A stretch of 64,000 nt of DNA from Hemicentrotus pulcherrimus (GCA_003118195.1 BEXV01000043.1:110751-174750); one strand, 5' to 3'. Shown: positions 1 to 12,580, counted from the stretch's first letter. Program-made: numbers and translations. Notes: generated by a model from the sequence alone, not told the origin.

Positions 1-420
1 TCCGGCCCGAGAATTGTAAAAAAAGGGGTGTATTTGACTTTTCACCCGGATATTTCTTTAAAAAGGGGGTGTTTTTTCTTTTTTTCTCTAATCTCTTCGG
101 ACTCCTGAGAAATTATTCTGAATTTAGGGGGGTACATTGAGCATTTTTCCTGATTTAGGGGGGTCTCCAAGCCAGGAAAAACCTGCAAAAAGCCCGCGAA
201 AGGGGGGTTCGGAAATGTTGGCTGTCCTCAGATAGGGGGTACTTTCAAAAAGAGGGAACGAGCATATGCGTACCCTAAATAACAGTGGGGGGGGGGGCCG
301 TGCATTACCAATGGAAATAGTGGCAAGGAAGAACATACAATACAGCTTTTAGGAGTAGTCATTACCAGTGACACCTTCTCTTTCCTTTGTGAGAGATTTA
401 AGCAAAAAACATGTGCTGTC
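1..420. repeat. G-run-rich dispersed repeat, probable degraded mobile element
   Basis: Six or more blocks of 5-10 G spaced by AT-rich text, with the phrase 'atttaggggggt' appearing twice (near 122 and 153) and related 'aaaaagggggt' blocks. The texture differs from the flanking AT-rich DNA. No intact ends are seen, and the short open frames over it are by-products. Confidence 0.4.
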
Positions 421-559
421 ATGTATAAGACTATGACAAGAATACTGAGGAAGTCAGATGTTTTTGCTTCTAAAAGGCACTGTGGATAGGTACAACTGTA
501 GTAGGATGTTTAGTGTACTTTATCATCTAGAATTTTGTTTTTCTGCAACATTCCAGTCA

Positions 560-955
560 AGTGATGTCTAGCATATAGAGTGGTGAAGTGTGACTTCATC
601 AAAAATCTATTTTTAGAATTTATCAATGTATTCTTAGTATTCAGAAAGAACATCAAAAATAATGTCCAAATGTCGAAAACCAATTGAATATGTTAAGTAT
701 TGGCTGAGATATGACCATCTGAATGAATATATATCCTATAGGAACTCAGTATTATATGCTCTGGCTCTAAATTAGGAGCCAGAGCATATAACACTGAGTT
801 CCTATGGGGAGTATATTAATTCAGATGGTCATATCTCAGCCAACACTTATTATTTTTGATGTTCTTTCGGAAAATGAAGAAAAAATTGAGAAATTCTAAA
901 AATAGATTTTTATGACGTCACAGCTTAGGTACTCTATAGACCATGTCCTAACATC
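560..955. repeat. Large imperfect palindrome (foldback/MITE-like)
   Basis: The left arm (about 574-768) and right arm (about 772-938) are reverse complements with small gaps. Matching blocks include ctatttttagaattt, aaagaacatcaaaaataat, ttggctgagatatgacc, ggaactcagt and atatgctctggctc. The loop is only a few bases. The left arm has about 30 extra bases. If transcribed it would form a hairpin well over 150 bp. No terminase or transposase frame is present. Confidence 0.85.
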
Positions 956-3900
956 AGTGATGAAAAGAGCAGTAGAGAACCATAGTTCCCTCAAGTGCCT
1001 CCATACAACTACATGTATAGTGTGAAGTAAAAGAAAAATGTTTGGCATCAAATTTACTTGTGGCATATTTTATCACACAATGTAGCCTTGCACCCACAAC
1101 GTCAAATACCTGTTATGGCGTCTTATACACCAACTAGATTAGGTCTTCATTCGTTACATACATTTAACCATTTCCAAGGATATTGCCAGACATAGGCAGT
1201 GAGTTAGAATGTAATGATATATCCCCAGCATAAGTCATAATCATAAATTGAGCGTCCCCTGCTCAAAACATCAGGAAATAAAATTTGTTTTAACAGACTC
1301 AGGATGCCTGAAAAAAAATCAGGAAATTGTTGTGTGTTTATTATTATGAAAATTAATGAAGTATCCGATATCCGTCAGCATTATGATTTGCAATAATACA
1401 TCAATTATCAAATAAGGTATACAAAAGTGATAATGATAATATTCTGTTATATTTGTATTATATCATTCCTGTGCACTTCCAAAGAGATTTGGAAATTACA
1501 TACCCAGCTTTAGCCCTGGCAATTAAAGCCAGCAAGCAGTAGAGAATAAAATTGTCAAATTATTTGAGGAGGTTTTTCGATAAATTCTGCATTATGAGCC
1601 TGATTATACCCATGTTTCATCTTCATGCTCCTTTGTAAAGAGAGTATAAATTAGATGAAGTGCCTTACCTCAGTTATCATGGATTGGAAATGAACTTGCT
1701 GTGTATGTATGTCACTAGCATTGATTTACCAGAGACCACGCCTTTGATGCCTTTGCACCCCTCGGCCACCTTTACAGCTTTATGAGGGCCACGCTCCAGC
1801 TTTGCACACTGCTTTGCCATTTGCTGCATTTTGTTTTAGCAAGTTAAGCACAATGACAGTGAATTTTTTTTTTTTTTGAAGAAGGCAGTGGTGAATGGTT
1901 CAGTTCCAGCATTACATAATTTAATTGTTTACATTGGAACAGTATAGAAACCCCACTTAACAAACAGTGCACCCCAAAAAAATGATGTTGCCAACCTACA
2001 TTTTAAAGTGACAGACATAATTCCCTTTAAGACTCTATTACCGGTACACTAAAAGATTTTACTATGTAGGTAAAATGTTATATGTGGTTATGATAACTCC
2101 AAAAGCTGCTGATGAGTATCATCTGAACTGAAATCAGATCTGTTAGTGATTTATGAACGTATTGCTGTAACCTTACTTTCTACAAATCAATTTAACCTTT
2201 ATTTCAGGGAAAAAAAACTCTGATGGAAACCATTTTGAGTTCTTTTTTTTTTTTTACCGTCAACTTAAGATTATCATCAGGAATAGAGGAATGTGTATGC
2301 GCGCCAAGATATGCCATGTTGGATAAACAAAGGCATATATGCAAGATGCAGTAAAAACATTAATTTTGATCTCAGTCATTGAACTGATTTTATCTTAAAA
2401 AAAGGGAAGTCCACCCTGATATTTTTCTGCCACATGTATTAGAAATGGCAGAAAAATGAGATTGACAAATTAGTGATAGTTTGAGCAATATCTGATTAAA
2501 AATAGGAAAGTTCTGAACATTTATAGTTGAGATCAATCAAACACAAATTAGCAACACCGTCACATATCGTGTTAGGTCCTCTCCAAATTACTCTGTTCAG
2601 AAAATTTCATTAACTTTCATTTTCTTAGTTGATGACAGATAAAAGTTTTGTTTCGTACTGGGGGTTGTATAAAAACATATTTGCAATAATTATATTTATG
2701 GTTTATGTATGATGGAATTTTTCTTTCGGAAATAGCAAATTTCAGATTTTGTTTATGTTTAGTATAGAGCAATTGGGAGGGGGACCTGGCTAGATACATC
2801 ACAAGGTCGCCAATATGTGTTTGATTGATCACAATGATCACAACTTCAGAAAACAATTTAATTTCTTATTTTCAATTGGATTTTGCTCTCCTTTTCCTCT
2901 CATTTTTTTCTATTAAAACCAACTTGATATCAGGGTTGACTTCCTTGTTGATTCATGAATAAGAGTAAATTAAGGAAATTTGATTTTCTAGCCTAGAAAA
3001 TATTTCTGCATTGTCTTTCTGCTTAAAAGTGTGTATACATGTATTTCCATAGTAACATGGCAATAAGTGCCACATATTATCATGTGGTATTTAGTTATTG
3101 ATAAATTATATTTTCTTGTTCTGTCTAATGTGCTATTAGTGATAAATATATACACCCATGGCAAGGGTTTTATTGAATGTACATAATTAACAGGTATTGT
3201 GTTTTATGGAACATATGGAGTATAGCGTATGATTGATGATATTAAAGTATTGGATATTGGCTGTGTGTGTGTGTTTATGTTGATTAGTTACTACATGTAT
3301 AGTTCTATTAGGACAATCACAAAATGTGCCTAAAGTTTGTATCTTTTTTATGTTGTGGAGAATATATAAAGAAAATGTGTTAGATCTATGCACTTATACA
3401 TGTTTTTGCAAATATAGTATAAAGTGTGTTGAATGTTCAATGTAGTGACGGCCGTATTTCCCAGCACTCTGACATAGGGAGGTGTGTTCTAATTAGAGCC
3501 TCATTCCTAAATGAGGTGGAAACCAAGTTAGAGGAAGAAAATTGTTGCAAAATTATAATATGTCATAGATGTATGGGATAAACACAGCGACATACCTATA
3601 TAATAAGCTTGCAGATCATTTAGTATGCATCAATGCTTTGTGTGAGAACATCTATTTTTCCATTTACAACCAGGTATTGCCTCAAATAAAGTGTTTTAAT
3701 TTAGCACAAGTGATTTTATGAGGTGACTCCCCACCACAGTGTACCAGTCACTGGAATATATTGTGCCAAAGTGTGAAATGGGGTCCATTTCTTCTTAAAA
3801 TATTAGATTCAAATAATGTCTTCTATGAAGAGATATTAAATAAACTCTCAATAAGCACAGGTGTAACTCGCTCACACTAGTTCACACACCTGTACACGCA

Positions 3901-5839
3901 GGTTCATAGTAGAATAGGGTACACATGGAAATCAAATCGGACTTGGGTTCTGACTGTGCACATTGTATTTGTGTCATTTATGTCTTCATTATTTTGTTAA
4001 CCACTACCCCCATAGAATGCCAGGTTAAGATTGATTTTGAGGTTGACTCTATTCATTCTAGCTGAACACAGATTGTTATGTGGGGTGATTGGTACACTTT
4101 AGTGTGTGAATTAATTGATTTTCACTCATTCATTCATGCCATGTGCTGTAACTGATTTATTTGTGTGAAATGATATATGTGAACGGCGTTTCCATGTATT
4201 AACATTAATGTGCACTGCTCTTATGTCGGAACCCTTTCTCTCGCCCTCATCACATCCCTCTTCTCTCTGACTTGGCATAATCTTATCAGTAAAGACAGAG
4301 GCCCTGATCCAGGTGAAGGATATTGGTTAAATGTCTCATGGATGTTTGTGCAAGCTCCCCATAGTCTGTATTAAGGGGGCCAAGTGCTGCTATACTTTAT
4401 GCAGCATCTCAACTACTCTGCTACTGAATTTCACACATAGATCATATTGAAAGGACGTATGTCTCTTGTTAGATCTGATGGCTGAATAATGACGTCGTTG
4501 TTTACTGTATCCAGTGTCGAACTTATAAAGAGTAATTAATTTTATATAGCATATCTTAGACTTGAGTGAGAAAATTTTGTAAAGAATTTTTAGACAGAGA
4601 ATATAAAATGAATCAGAGTGTATTTTAGTGATGGAAAGGGACTAAACAAACTACCAACCAGTTTTTAAGCTGTGAGCCCTGATTCTATTTTCAGAAGGGA
4701 GGGGAAGCATAATATCTATTAATGTTTCATAGGATACACAGGAGATTTAAAAGTTATGAGGAGGCAACTGCGACCCTCGACCCACCCCCCCCCTCCCCTG
4801 CCGAGAGGCCCATGTTCAATAATTCCATAAATGTTAAAACAGGTAATCAAAAAAATATTAGTATTTATAACTGATGGGATTATTTTAACCAAGAAATGAT
4901 ATATGTTGTAAAAAGAAACGAGAGTGGGCCAAAGGGTGAGAAAAGAAGTCTTTTTTGTTTTCATTCCATATTTATCATTCCAACTCCGGCATTTACTCTA
5001 GTCATGATGCTTCTGTGTAATTATTTTTTTCAGTTTATAGATACATTTTCATTTATATTACTTTTTATCTGATCAGGTACATTTTTAAAAAGACAAAATG
5101 TGATTTGTGTTATATTTTATTTGTTTAGGAGAGAATAGTTAACTGAAATTCTTTGTAAGTGGGTCAGATATGAATTTGTGCAATTTTGTTGATGTATCGG
5201 TTTGCTTGTGTTTGATGTAATAGATCATCTTAGTTGAGAAACGTTGTCTCCATCAATTTGGAATCTAAAGCATTTTTTGTAATGGCCTGAAAATAGGTTT
5301 AATTTTAACTGTTTCGATGTCATTTATATTGCATATGTTTCTACACCACCTTCACATAATGTAAAAACAAAGAGAGGAAATGTATCTTATTTCATGGTAG
5401 TCAGAAAGAGCATCCCTAAAGTCATCAATATTCGAGACCGTCGATAAACTTACAGGTATCATCATATCAAATCAACTGTAAAAAGGGAAACACTAATAGT
5501 CACGATTTTCACTGTTCACGTAGAATTGTTATTGTGGAAATGTAACTGCAGCATTTTATGTTTTATATACGTCGTAATTTCCTAAGTAACGATTGGAGTA
5601 TTATTTCTCGCTCGCAACATCTTGTTGACCGTAGAAGTAAAATTATCAGGTTTCCCCCCAGTTCAGCATTTCATTATCGTCCCAAGCAACTTCTTTTGGA
5701 ATACAATATATAAAAACACACCTTGTCCAGTACAGTGCACGTTTACGTTGACTTGGATCAAATTTCCTTTAACAGATACATCAGTCTGGGCCAGGATTGT
5801 CAAAAAATATAAATATACATGTATATATTTGTTTTAATT

Positions 5840-6175
5840 TTAGGAGGGGGGTATCACTATCACTATGTCCCCCCAAAAAGCTCCGTCAGTCCTCCCAAAG
5901 GGAAGCTACGAACGAGAGAAGACCGCCGACTTTCACCACTAAATTGGCGAGTGTTTCATGCCTTATTTCATTTGGGGGCTGCGGCCTTTTCGCCCCCCCC
6001 CNCCCCCCCTCTCCCCCTCGGTCTGCCTATGAAAGACATGCCTGCAAATTGTATCACCCACTAATCGCTATACCATGTTCAATGCAATGTATTTGTATTA
6101 TGATCGTATATGCATGATAATTAAACTCGACCCCGAGATCCGCCACGCTCCGCGCTGATTACCCCCCTTTTCAAA
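5840..6175. repeat. G/C-run-rich patch, possible degraded repeat
   Basis: Runs of G (5844-5850) and C (5870s, 5991-6018, 6161-6167) in an otherwise AT-rich setting, with CpG-containing text. One undetermined base at 6002 sits inside the C run. No matching ends were found. Confidence 0.3.
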
Positions 6176-7447
6176 AAGAGCTGAGAGGTGGAAATCAAAG
6201 TCACACGATCAAATCAGATTTATGCAAACTTTTGTTTTTATTGAACTGTAATAGAAGTTAAGAAATTTATATTTATCTATATTTCTCTAGATGTAAGTAT
6301 TAAATGCCTCTCTATGGAATACTATTCGGGCAAGTTGTGATAATTCATTTGTTTTTGTTTGCGTTGTTTTTGTTCAATTTTTTTTGCAACCATGCAACGC
6401 CCAAAATTTGTGTGAAAGCTTGGTTACATGAAAAGGAAAGAGAGGACCGGAATATAAAGTTTGAAAAAGAAGAAAAAAGGGAGAGACGTAAGGGAAAAGC
6501 TAAAGAGTGAGGGTTGAGTTGGATACACGAGCTAATGAATAATTACATGCATGTTGTTAGTTAAGAAGGTTGAATGAGAAAGACACGGTGATATAATATA
6601 ATATAATCTCAATGGTAGAGTAAATCGATGAAAAGAAGAGTTTTAGCAGTATTTGCTACGCGAAAATTTTAAAGGAGGTCCGATTGATATGTGAACATAG
6701 ATGTATTCCGAAACAGTGCTACATTTGATATGAATTGTTAGTTATTTTAATCGGAAGAGGTGACGAAGGAGACCGTATAAAAGCTGTTCGTGTTCAATAA
6801 CAATTAAGTTCAATGATACAAATATAAATAAGAACAAGTTTGGGGGTTTTAGTTTTAGAATGTAATAAATATACACCACACTGTATAATAAAACCATAAA
6901 TGATTTTGAGAAGAGTATAAACAGCGGAGTAGACCAATAACGCGTTTTAGGTAGCGTCATCTCATGTTTGCAACGGAACTAAATACAGCTCATCAATTAC
7001 CATCGTAGGGTATGTAAGGTAGCTAGGGAGCGAAGTGGAAATCATTCATTTCCCAAGTTACCGTAAAAAACGATGAATAGTTAGAAAGCGAACCCCTTCC
7101 AGGTAACCGAGTCCTCCTCGCATGCCTTAGTGGTATATCCTTATCCATTACCCCCAATTCGTAGCAATGCAATTTTCTGCGCAAGGAAATGCTAGTTTGT
7201 GCCCCTGCCAAGTCCTTTCTAGACGAATGCTTGTTTCTGCTTAATTTTTAAATGAACGTCATAAAGTCTTGGGAATTTATACACTTTTGGCATGTTTACC
7301 AGCGATGATATCTGTATGTCTAGATCGTGTATCACTGAGTATCACAAATTGTTCTGTATGCATGGATAAGGTATGAATTGCTGTATAATTTTGGGCAACC
7401 GTTAAAAGATAGTGGTGATGTCCTCCGGCTTTGCCGATAATTTTTTC

Positions 7448-7493
7448 ATTCGTGTTATTGTTTTATATTCATTCGTGTTATTGTTTTATATTC
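7448..7493. repeat. 23-bp perfect tandem duplication
   Basis: The unit attcgtgttattgttttata plus ttc occurs at 7448-7470 and again at 7471-7493 without mismatch, suggesting a recent slippage or duplication event. Confidence 0.9.
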
Positions 7494-8510
7494 ATTGTAT
7501 TACGTTTTGCTGCCTCAAATATACAATTATAGCATTACTGTAAGACGGCCGTCATAATTGCTTCAGCTTTTAATGCAAAATAAAATCGGGATATGTACTT
7601 ATTGTATACGTGTACAATATAGATCAACTTCTGTATATAGCCTTGGCCCGTGCTACATGTTAGATTGTCTTCTCCTACATTTCGTTCTTTTATATATTTG
7701 AGTTTGTCATGCATAGCCATATAGGCCTTGGCAACTCAAATGATCAAGTTCAGAGTAACATAAAACTATAAACGTGTATATATTTTGAAAGCTGAGCCAA
7801 TGCAACGCGGGTGGTTATATATTCAAAAGCCAAGTCAAAGGTGTAAATATTGAGTTATTTGAATAAACTCTATTCAAATTCACGGGCGGGGTGCACACGG
7901 TTATGTCTCGGCCAAACAAAGAGTGAACTTTGCCTCTGCCAGGACTCTCACCAACACCTCCGGCGTCTTTTGTACGGGTTCCAAACGACCAATCAGCGAC
8001 TTCCGTCAAGTGCACAACAATAGAACTCCGCTGGGTTAATTAGGTGACCTCCGCCCGGCGCTGTATTTGAATCTTCCGTAGCTACAACACACATGCGTGC
8101 ACGCAGCGATCACTTTATTATTGGCCCAGCCGTTTGACGATGGAAGCACGTAAATATATGTTTAGTCATGCAAGGACGGATTGCAGATTAACTAACTGGA
8201 TACAGGATAGTTATTATTAAGCTGTCACCGATGAGAGGAGGAATTAGTCATTTTCCACGTTTGCTGACGATTTCGGCGAGCCCTTGGTCTTGACGCAACA
8301 GCGTTCTTGACAAACGTTCATTTACTGGCGAAACTTCTACTGCAAAGCAACATAGAGAGTGCAGACAGTGTTTTGAAGTCGACGCAGCTAGAAAGTAAAC
8401 AAAACTCTCAACGGCAATTTAGGGCTATAGCAGAATTGACGTGTGAAGACTAAAAGAGATTCAGTAACTTCTTTAGATTATAAAGTATTCTTCAGGGAAA
8501 CAAATTGAAA

Positions 8511-9728
8511 ATGCATCAGTATATTGAGGTGGAGAAGCTTCGTGCCGGCTATTTTGGCACCGAATACAAATACAGAGAGAGGGGTATCAAAGGAAAGGAT
8601 CGACTCGCCAAACTCGTGCCGGTGAGCAAGCGAGGTAAAGCCAAATGGGTCTTGGAGCAGTACTATCGCAAGATGGTGCTGAGACTCCCCAATCATGACA
8701 ACCTAGTCAAGATCAAAGCAGCTTTCTTGAACAAAGTCGCAGAGGATGGTGATGAAGATGAGGATATGTTTTTGTGCACGGTGTGGAAGATTTGCAGTGA
8801 GAACAGTCTAAACTTGAATGCCTATCTCCTCTCTCGTCATGACAGACTCAATGATGATGCCTACAAGTCACTGATGATGCAGCTAGCTCAAGCCATGGAG
8901 CATCTCCACTCGAATGGCACCGCCCATAACGCGTTAACGCCTTACAGCGTGATAGTTGTTGAAGGAGTTAAAGGCCAAGCCGTGGTCAAGGTAGGCGATT
9001 ATGGACTGACGCAGGTGTGTGGTGCAGCTTGCGATGAGAGATACAAGCCCGATGGACAGCTAGCCAAGAGTTTGGACTTTTATTTGCCACCCGAGGCCGC
9101 TGATGAGGGTTGGGGCCACCCTGGTCAGGCCAACACCACGACGGATATCTTCATGCTTGGGCTGATGTTCAGCGCGATGGCCGAGCATGCCGTGCTTGAA
9201 GGAGCCGATCAGAATGAAGAGACAATCATTGCGACGTTCGTCAAATTTCCTGGTTATGGTGCCGTGCCCATTGGGAAGTTCCTCAACACCAACCCCAGCA
9301 TCAACCTCGATCAGCATCTCCATCGCAAACTCAGCCAAGAGCTCCGCAGTCTAGTCAGACGAATGACACTTAGCGATGCCGACTCACGACCACCGGCGAA
9401 CGGTGTCATCCACATGCTGACGGCCTGCGAGACCATCCGAGGAAACGAAAAGTCGGGAGAAGCCGAGACACACATCACGGCAAGGTCGTCGTCGACGTTG
9501 CCTCGAAATATGACATCGTCATTGGCCAGGAAGACGAGCATGAGAAAGAGAGCAGGAACCAACCCTGCCATGTTCAACCCTTGCGTCTCACCACCCCAGA
9601 TGCCAAGAATGAGTTCTGCTTCGGTCATCAAGCCACCAGCACCAACCAAGACGAGCTTAATCAGGAGAGCATCGACGAGGGCGAGTAACTACCTGAGAAG
9701 AAGTCGATCAGTCAAGATTTCAAATTGA
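8511..9728 (+). CDS. STK35/PDIK1L-like (NKF4 family) pseudokinase, 405 aa
   Basis: A kinase-fold protein encoded without introns. Seen: a degenerate glycine loop (about residues 11-19), a beta-3 Lys candidate K34, a helix-C Glu candidate E49, the catalytic loop at 139-146 reading HNALTPYS, DYG at 163-165 in place of DFG, PPE at 193-195 in place of APE, D212 and G217 of helix F, and R293 near the domain end. The family pattern HRDLKPDN is therefore changed at the catalytic Asp (A141), the Lys (T143) and the metal-binding Asn (S146), so phosphotransfer is unlikely. STK35/PDIK1L-type features are YLLSR (105-109), the FYxxPE and DIFxLG segments, and a VPIGKFLNTNP stretch near 252-262. Residues 313-405 form a basic, Ser/Thr/Pro-rich tail with an RRAS site (385-388) resembling a PKA target. 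The frame stays open 6 bases upstream, but the first ATG is 8511. A possible splice acceptor (ttcttcag) ends at 8495, so a 5'UTR intron is possible. Family assignment is by recalled similarity; function is unknown. Confidence 0.88.
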   Translation: MHQYIEVEKLRAGYFGTEYKYRERGIKGKDRLAKLVPVSKRGKAKWVLEQYYRKMVLRLPNHDNLVKIKAAFLNKVAEDGDEDEDMFLCTVWKICSENSLNLNAYLLSRHDRLNDDAYKSLMMQLAQAMEHLHSNGTAHNALTPYSVIVVEGVKGQAVVKVGDYGLTQVCGAACDERYKPDGQLAKSLDFYLPPEAADEGWGHPGQANTTTDIFMLGLMFSAMAEHAVLEGADQNEETIIATFVKFPGYGAVPIGKFLNTNPSINLDQHLHRKLSQELRSLVRRMTLSDADSRPPANGVIHMLTACETIRGNEKSGEAETHITARSSSTLPRNMTSSLARKTSMRKRAGTNPAMFNPCVSPPQMPRMSSASVIKPPAPTKTSLIRRASTRASNYLRRSRSVKISN

Positions 9729-9731
9729 ATG

Positions 9732-10458
9732 GTGAGTAGAGAGAAGTGACGATGAAGAATGAATGAAAGGACAGAAATATAGAGGAGATGCTTTAAGAAC
9801 TAATGTCTACTGTTTATATTGTGTATAAGATAATGTTGAAACATTTTTAGACACTCAAAACATATTATTAACACGGTTTCAAGCAGAAGTAAAGGACATT
9901 ACCCTGTGCAATACATTTATAGGGAAAATGTTATTTCTTTGAATTCAGTGAGTGCCAATTCATATCTTATTAATTCTGTTAGCTTCAGCAATAATAACTA
10001 AGACTGTCCTAAGTTTGTTCTTGTACTTGGGTCTCTATTGAAGTTACACTAGTTGGAAAGAAGAGAATGCATCGAACACCTAAACTGATTTATGATTGAA
10101 ATGTGTTCATTATCACCGAACTCTAGATAATACCTTCACATAGTCATCGGGAAGAGCGTCTCAATTGTTTCCACGCATACATGTAGGAGTGATTTGATAG
10201 GAATACCAGCGCTATATACATGTACCTTAAAACCAGTGAGATCTCATTTAAGGAATTATGGGAACAATGGTGCCTCATCACCAACCCCAAACAATGACAT
10301 GCTTGTTCCATCATCAAACAACATGCCGGTAATCATTAATTCACGAGTTAATGGTTTAATATGTGCATCACTTTCTATACAGAAATATTTTCTTGCTGTG
10401 GGCTAATAATCTTGAGCACCTCTACATCAAACTATCTCATCTTGTTTCCCCCTTGCAG
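9732..10458 (+). other. Predicted 3'UTR intron of the pseudokinase gene
   Basis: The stop codon TGA (9726-9728) is followed by ATG|GTGAGT, a near-consensus donor at 9732. A matching acceptor with a strong pyrimidine tract (tttcccccttgcag) ends at 10458. The junction would lie only 3 bases after the stop, so it should not trigger nonsense-mediated decay. No coding exon is recognisable inside. This is inference from splice consensus only; the transcript could instead read straight through. Confidence 0.5.
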
Positions 10459-10875
10459 GTTCATAACAAAGAGACCAAGAGACTTCACCTACTGTCCTAT
10501 TATAAACACATACATGTATAGACTTACATGTTAACATCGGCGGGAAAAACCCTTAGACGTCTGAGAAACTCTCTAAAGTCTGCCGATAATTTCCGATCAA
10601 ACTTTCACTTTCTTGACACGGTGATATCAAGCAGAGAACATGCTGGATGCCGAGTTATGAGTCATCACCGGAGAGGAGGGACTTTGGCTTGCAAACGTGC
10701 CAGGATTTAAATCAAATTATAAATCCGGAGGACCCTTGTGTTCTTCGAATAGAGTTACAGAACAGAGTCGCGGTCGATATTAGCATTTCATGTACATCAG
10801 TGCCTTATGTATTAAGCACAGAACATAAAGAGGCTTTTTACGATATTGATATTAAATAATTGTATTAACTAACCC
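10459..10875 (+). other. Predicted last 3'UTR exon of the pseudokinase gene
   Basis: This stretch follows the predicted acceptor at 10457-10458. It contains short open frames but nothing resembling a conserved protein. An ATTAAA hexamer at 10851-10856 is a candidate poly(A) signal. The end given is approximate. Later alternative signals are possible, because the downstream 6 kb has no other gene. Confidence 0.3.
10851..10856 (+). terminator. Candidate poly(A) signal ATTAAA for the pseudokinase gene
   Basis: ATTAAA about 390 bases into the predicted last exon. Weak on its own, because the region is AT-rich. Confidence 0.25.
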
Positions 10876-10884
10876 AGTGAAGCC

Positions 10885-11066
10885 CAATGCTGTTCTTCCT
10901 GATAGGCCCTGTAATTATTATTAACTAAGCAGTTGCCAGGGATCTGGAGAGTGGCAAATGAGGACTAATATCTTGCCAAAAGGACTGCCGGGCAGAGATT
11001 CGAACCCTCAATACTTAAATTAGATTCAAGTGAATTATTCACTATACCACGACAGCTAGTCGACAC
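10885..11066 (-). mobile_element. tRNA-derived SINE remnant
   Basis: On the minus strand, an A-box-like GTCGTGGTATAGTG (11053-11040) is followed about 46 bases later by a B-box-like GGGTTCGAATCTC (11007-10995), the spacing of an internal Pol III promoter. The downstream body contains TTTGCCACTCTC (10958-10947), which is also found in the plus-strand element near 42319. No tRNA cloverleaf can be drawn, so this is a SINE head and not a tRNA gene. Confidence 0.65.
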
Positions 11067-12580
11067 CTCCATCACTTTTTGTATATATAGATCGTTATTT
11101 TAACATATTTCATTTTCACCAAAATAGCCTTTTACACGAGCATTATTAGTAAAGAAAACCCTGAAATCCCCCCCCCCAACTATACGTAAAATACTTCACC
11201 GACTTATTTCCTATTAAATATTTTGAAATGATAAACAAACATTATGATAATGTATGTAGATTGATGCGGATCGTTTTAATGCCTTTGCTGAAGCTCTATC
11301 TTGCCTTATGATGGCTGTATAATATGATGCTATTGTTGAAATATGTTCGTTTGTTTATGTATATCAATTTTTGTTGATGTTTTCCACGTCCCTTCTTTTG
11401 AAAGGATCATGCAGTTTGCTCTTTTACTATGTACATAGATCACATTTATGTCTCAATTTTTAAAACCCCCTCCTCAAATTTCAAGTAGGACTTTTTATTC
11501 TAATTATTGTACATTAATTTTATGGCATGCCTGTGCGTCTTTTATTATAATGACTTTTAGTCCCAAAGATTTGTAGAAGCATCAAGTGTCATTTGAATCC
11601 AGATAAACACAGTGTACATGAACATGAACGAGTAATGGTATTCGGAACGCAGGAAGCAGTGAAATATTTGATTTTGTTTCGAGCGGAAATGTCGAATTAG
11701 CGTAGTATTACACGGATATATCTAGAAAATCCAGTTGTGTGACAGTTGTCAAATAGCGGATTATGAACTTAAATGTTTGGTATTAGCCTCATTTATTATT
11801 GAGAGGTCGTTCCTGGTCTAATGATATAATCAGACTTGTGATTTAATTTAGGAGCCTTATCTCATGGCTACACGTTTTAGACTACATACACCACATCCAA
11901 CCATGTTCGTGTTCATAATGCACGTCACAGTCAAAGAGTCTGTAATAAAACTAAATAATGATTGTTGTGCATGATAAGATCTTTCGTTGCAACGTGTATT
12001 TTCTTGATAATTATTTAAACAGTTTGTACAAAAATGACGTAATTGACCACGTCATTGATTATGTTTGATTACATGTGATACGAGCATCAATGCAGTAGTG
12101 ATGTTTTTGCAGCATTATCCTCATACATATTTTGAAATAATATTATTATTTTTGATGATGCATTTAAACTATAATCAATTTGACATTGCATGTTGACGAA
12201 GCAAAGAAACGCAATGTACATGTAAACTCAAAAATGATTATGGGACTGTTATCAAATCCGTGATATGTAAGGTAAAAGAAAGGCCGACTTGGTTTCGCTA
12301 TGTACCGTTAAGACCACTGCTCGAATCAATATTTGAGGCTCACTTTATGCTTTCGATAATCAATTTATGATTAATATTTTATTTATTGTTGATTCAATGC
12401 TCACTTTCTCTTCCACAATAGTGCCTTGAAAACATCCCTTTTCCTTCAAAGCCCATGCAATAATTGTATTAAAAATCTACAATCCTGTACAGTTTACACA
12501 GATTGTATTTGCTATTGTTTCATTTTCTTAGTTCTTGATTCTTTTTTTTGAGATAAAGAATTAGATAATTGAGGAGGTCC

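Larger units (their letters stand above)
956..8100. other. Intergenic region left of the pseudokinase gene
   Basis: AT-rich DNA with no recognisable conserved exon on either strand. It includes a short (GT)n run at 3262-3274, a C-rich block at 4782-4800, a G/C-run patch at 5840-6170 with one N (6002), and a 23-bp tandem duplication at 7448-7493. Short open frames here are all under 110 residues and look random. An upstream part of the pseudokinase promoter may lie near 8000-8500, but no core promoter element could be called. Confidence 0.5.

Noticed and set aside
8505..8510. Extending the pseudokinase start upstream to TTG at 8505
   Set aside because: TTG is not a normal animal start, and an ATG follows two codons later at 8511.
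9060..9649. Antisense open frames of 92 and 112 codons over the pseudokinase
   Set aside because: They are shadows of the real coding frame on the opposite strand.
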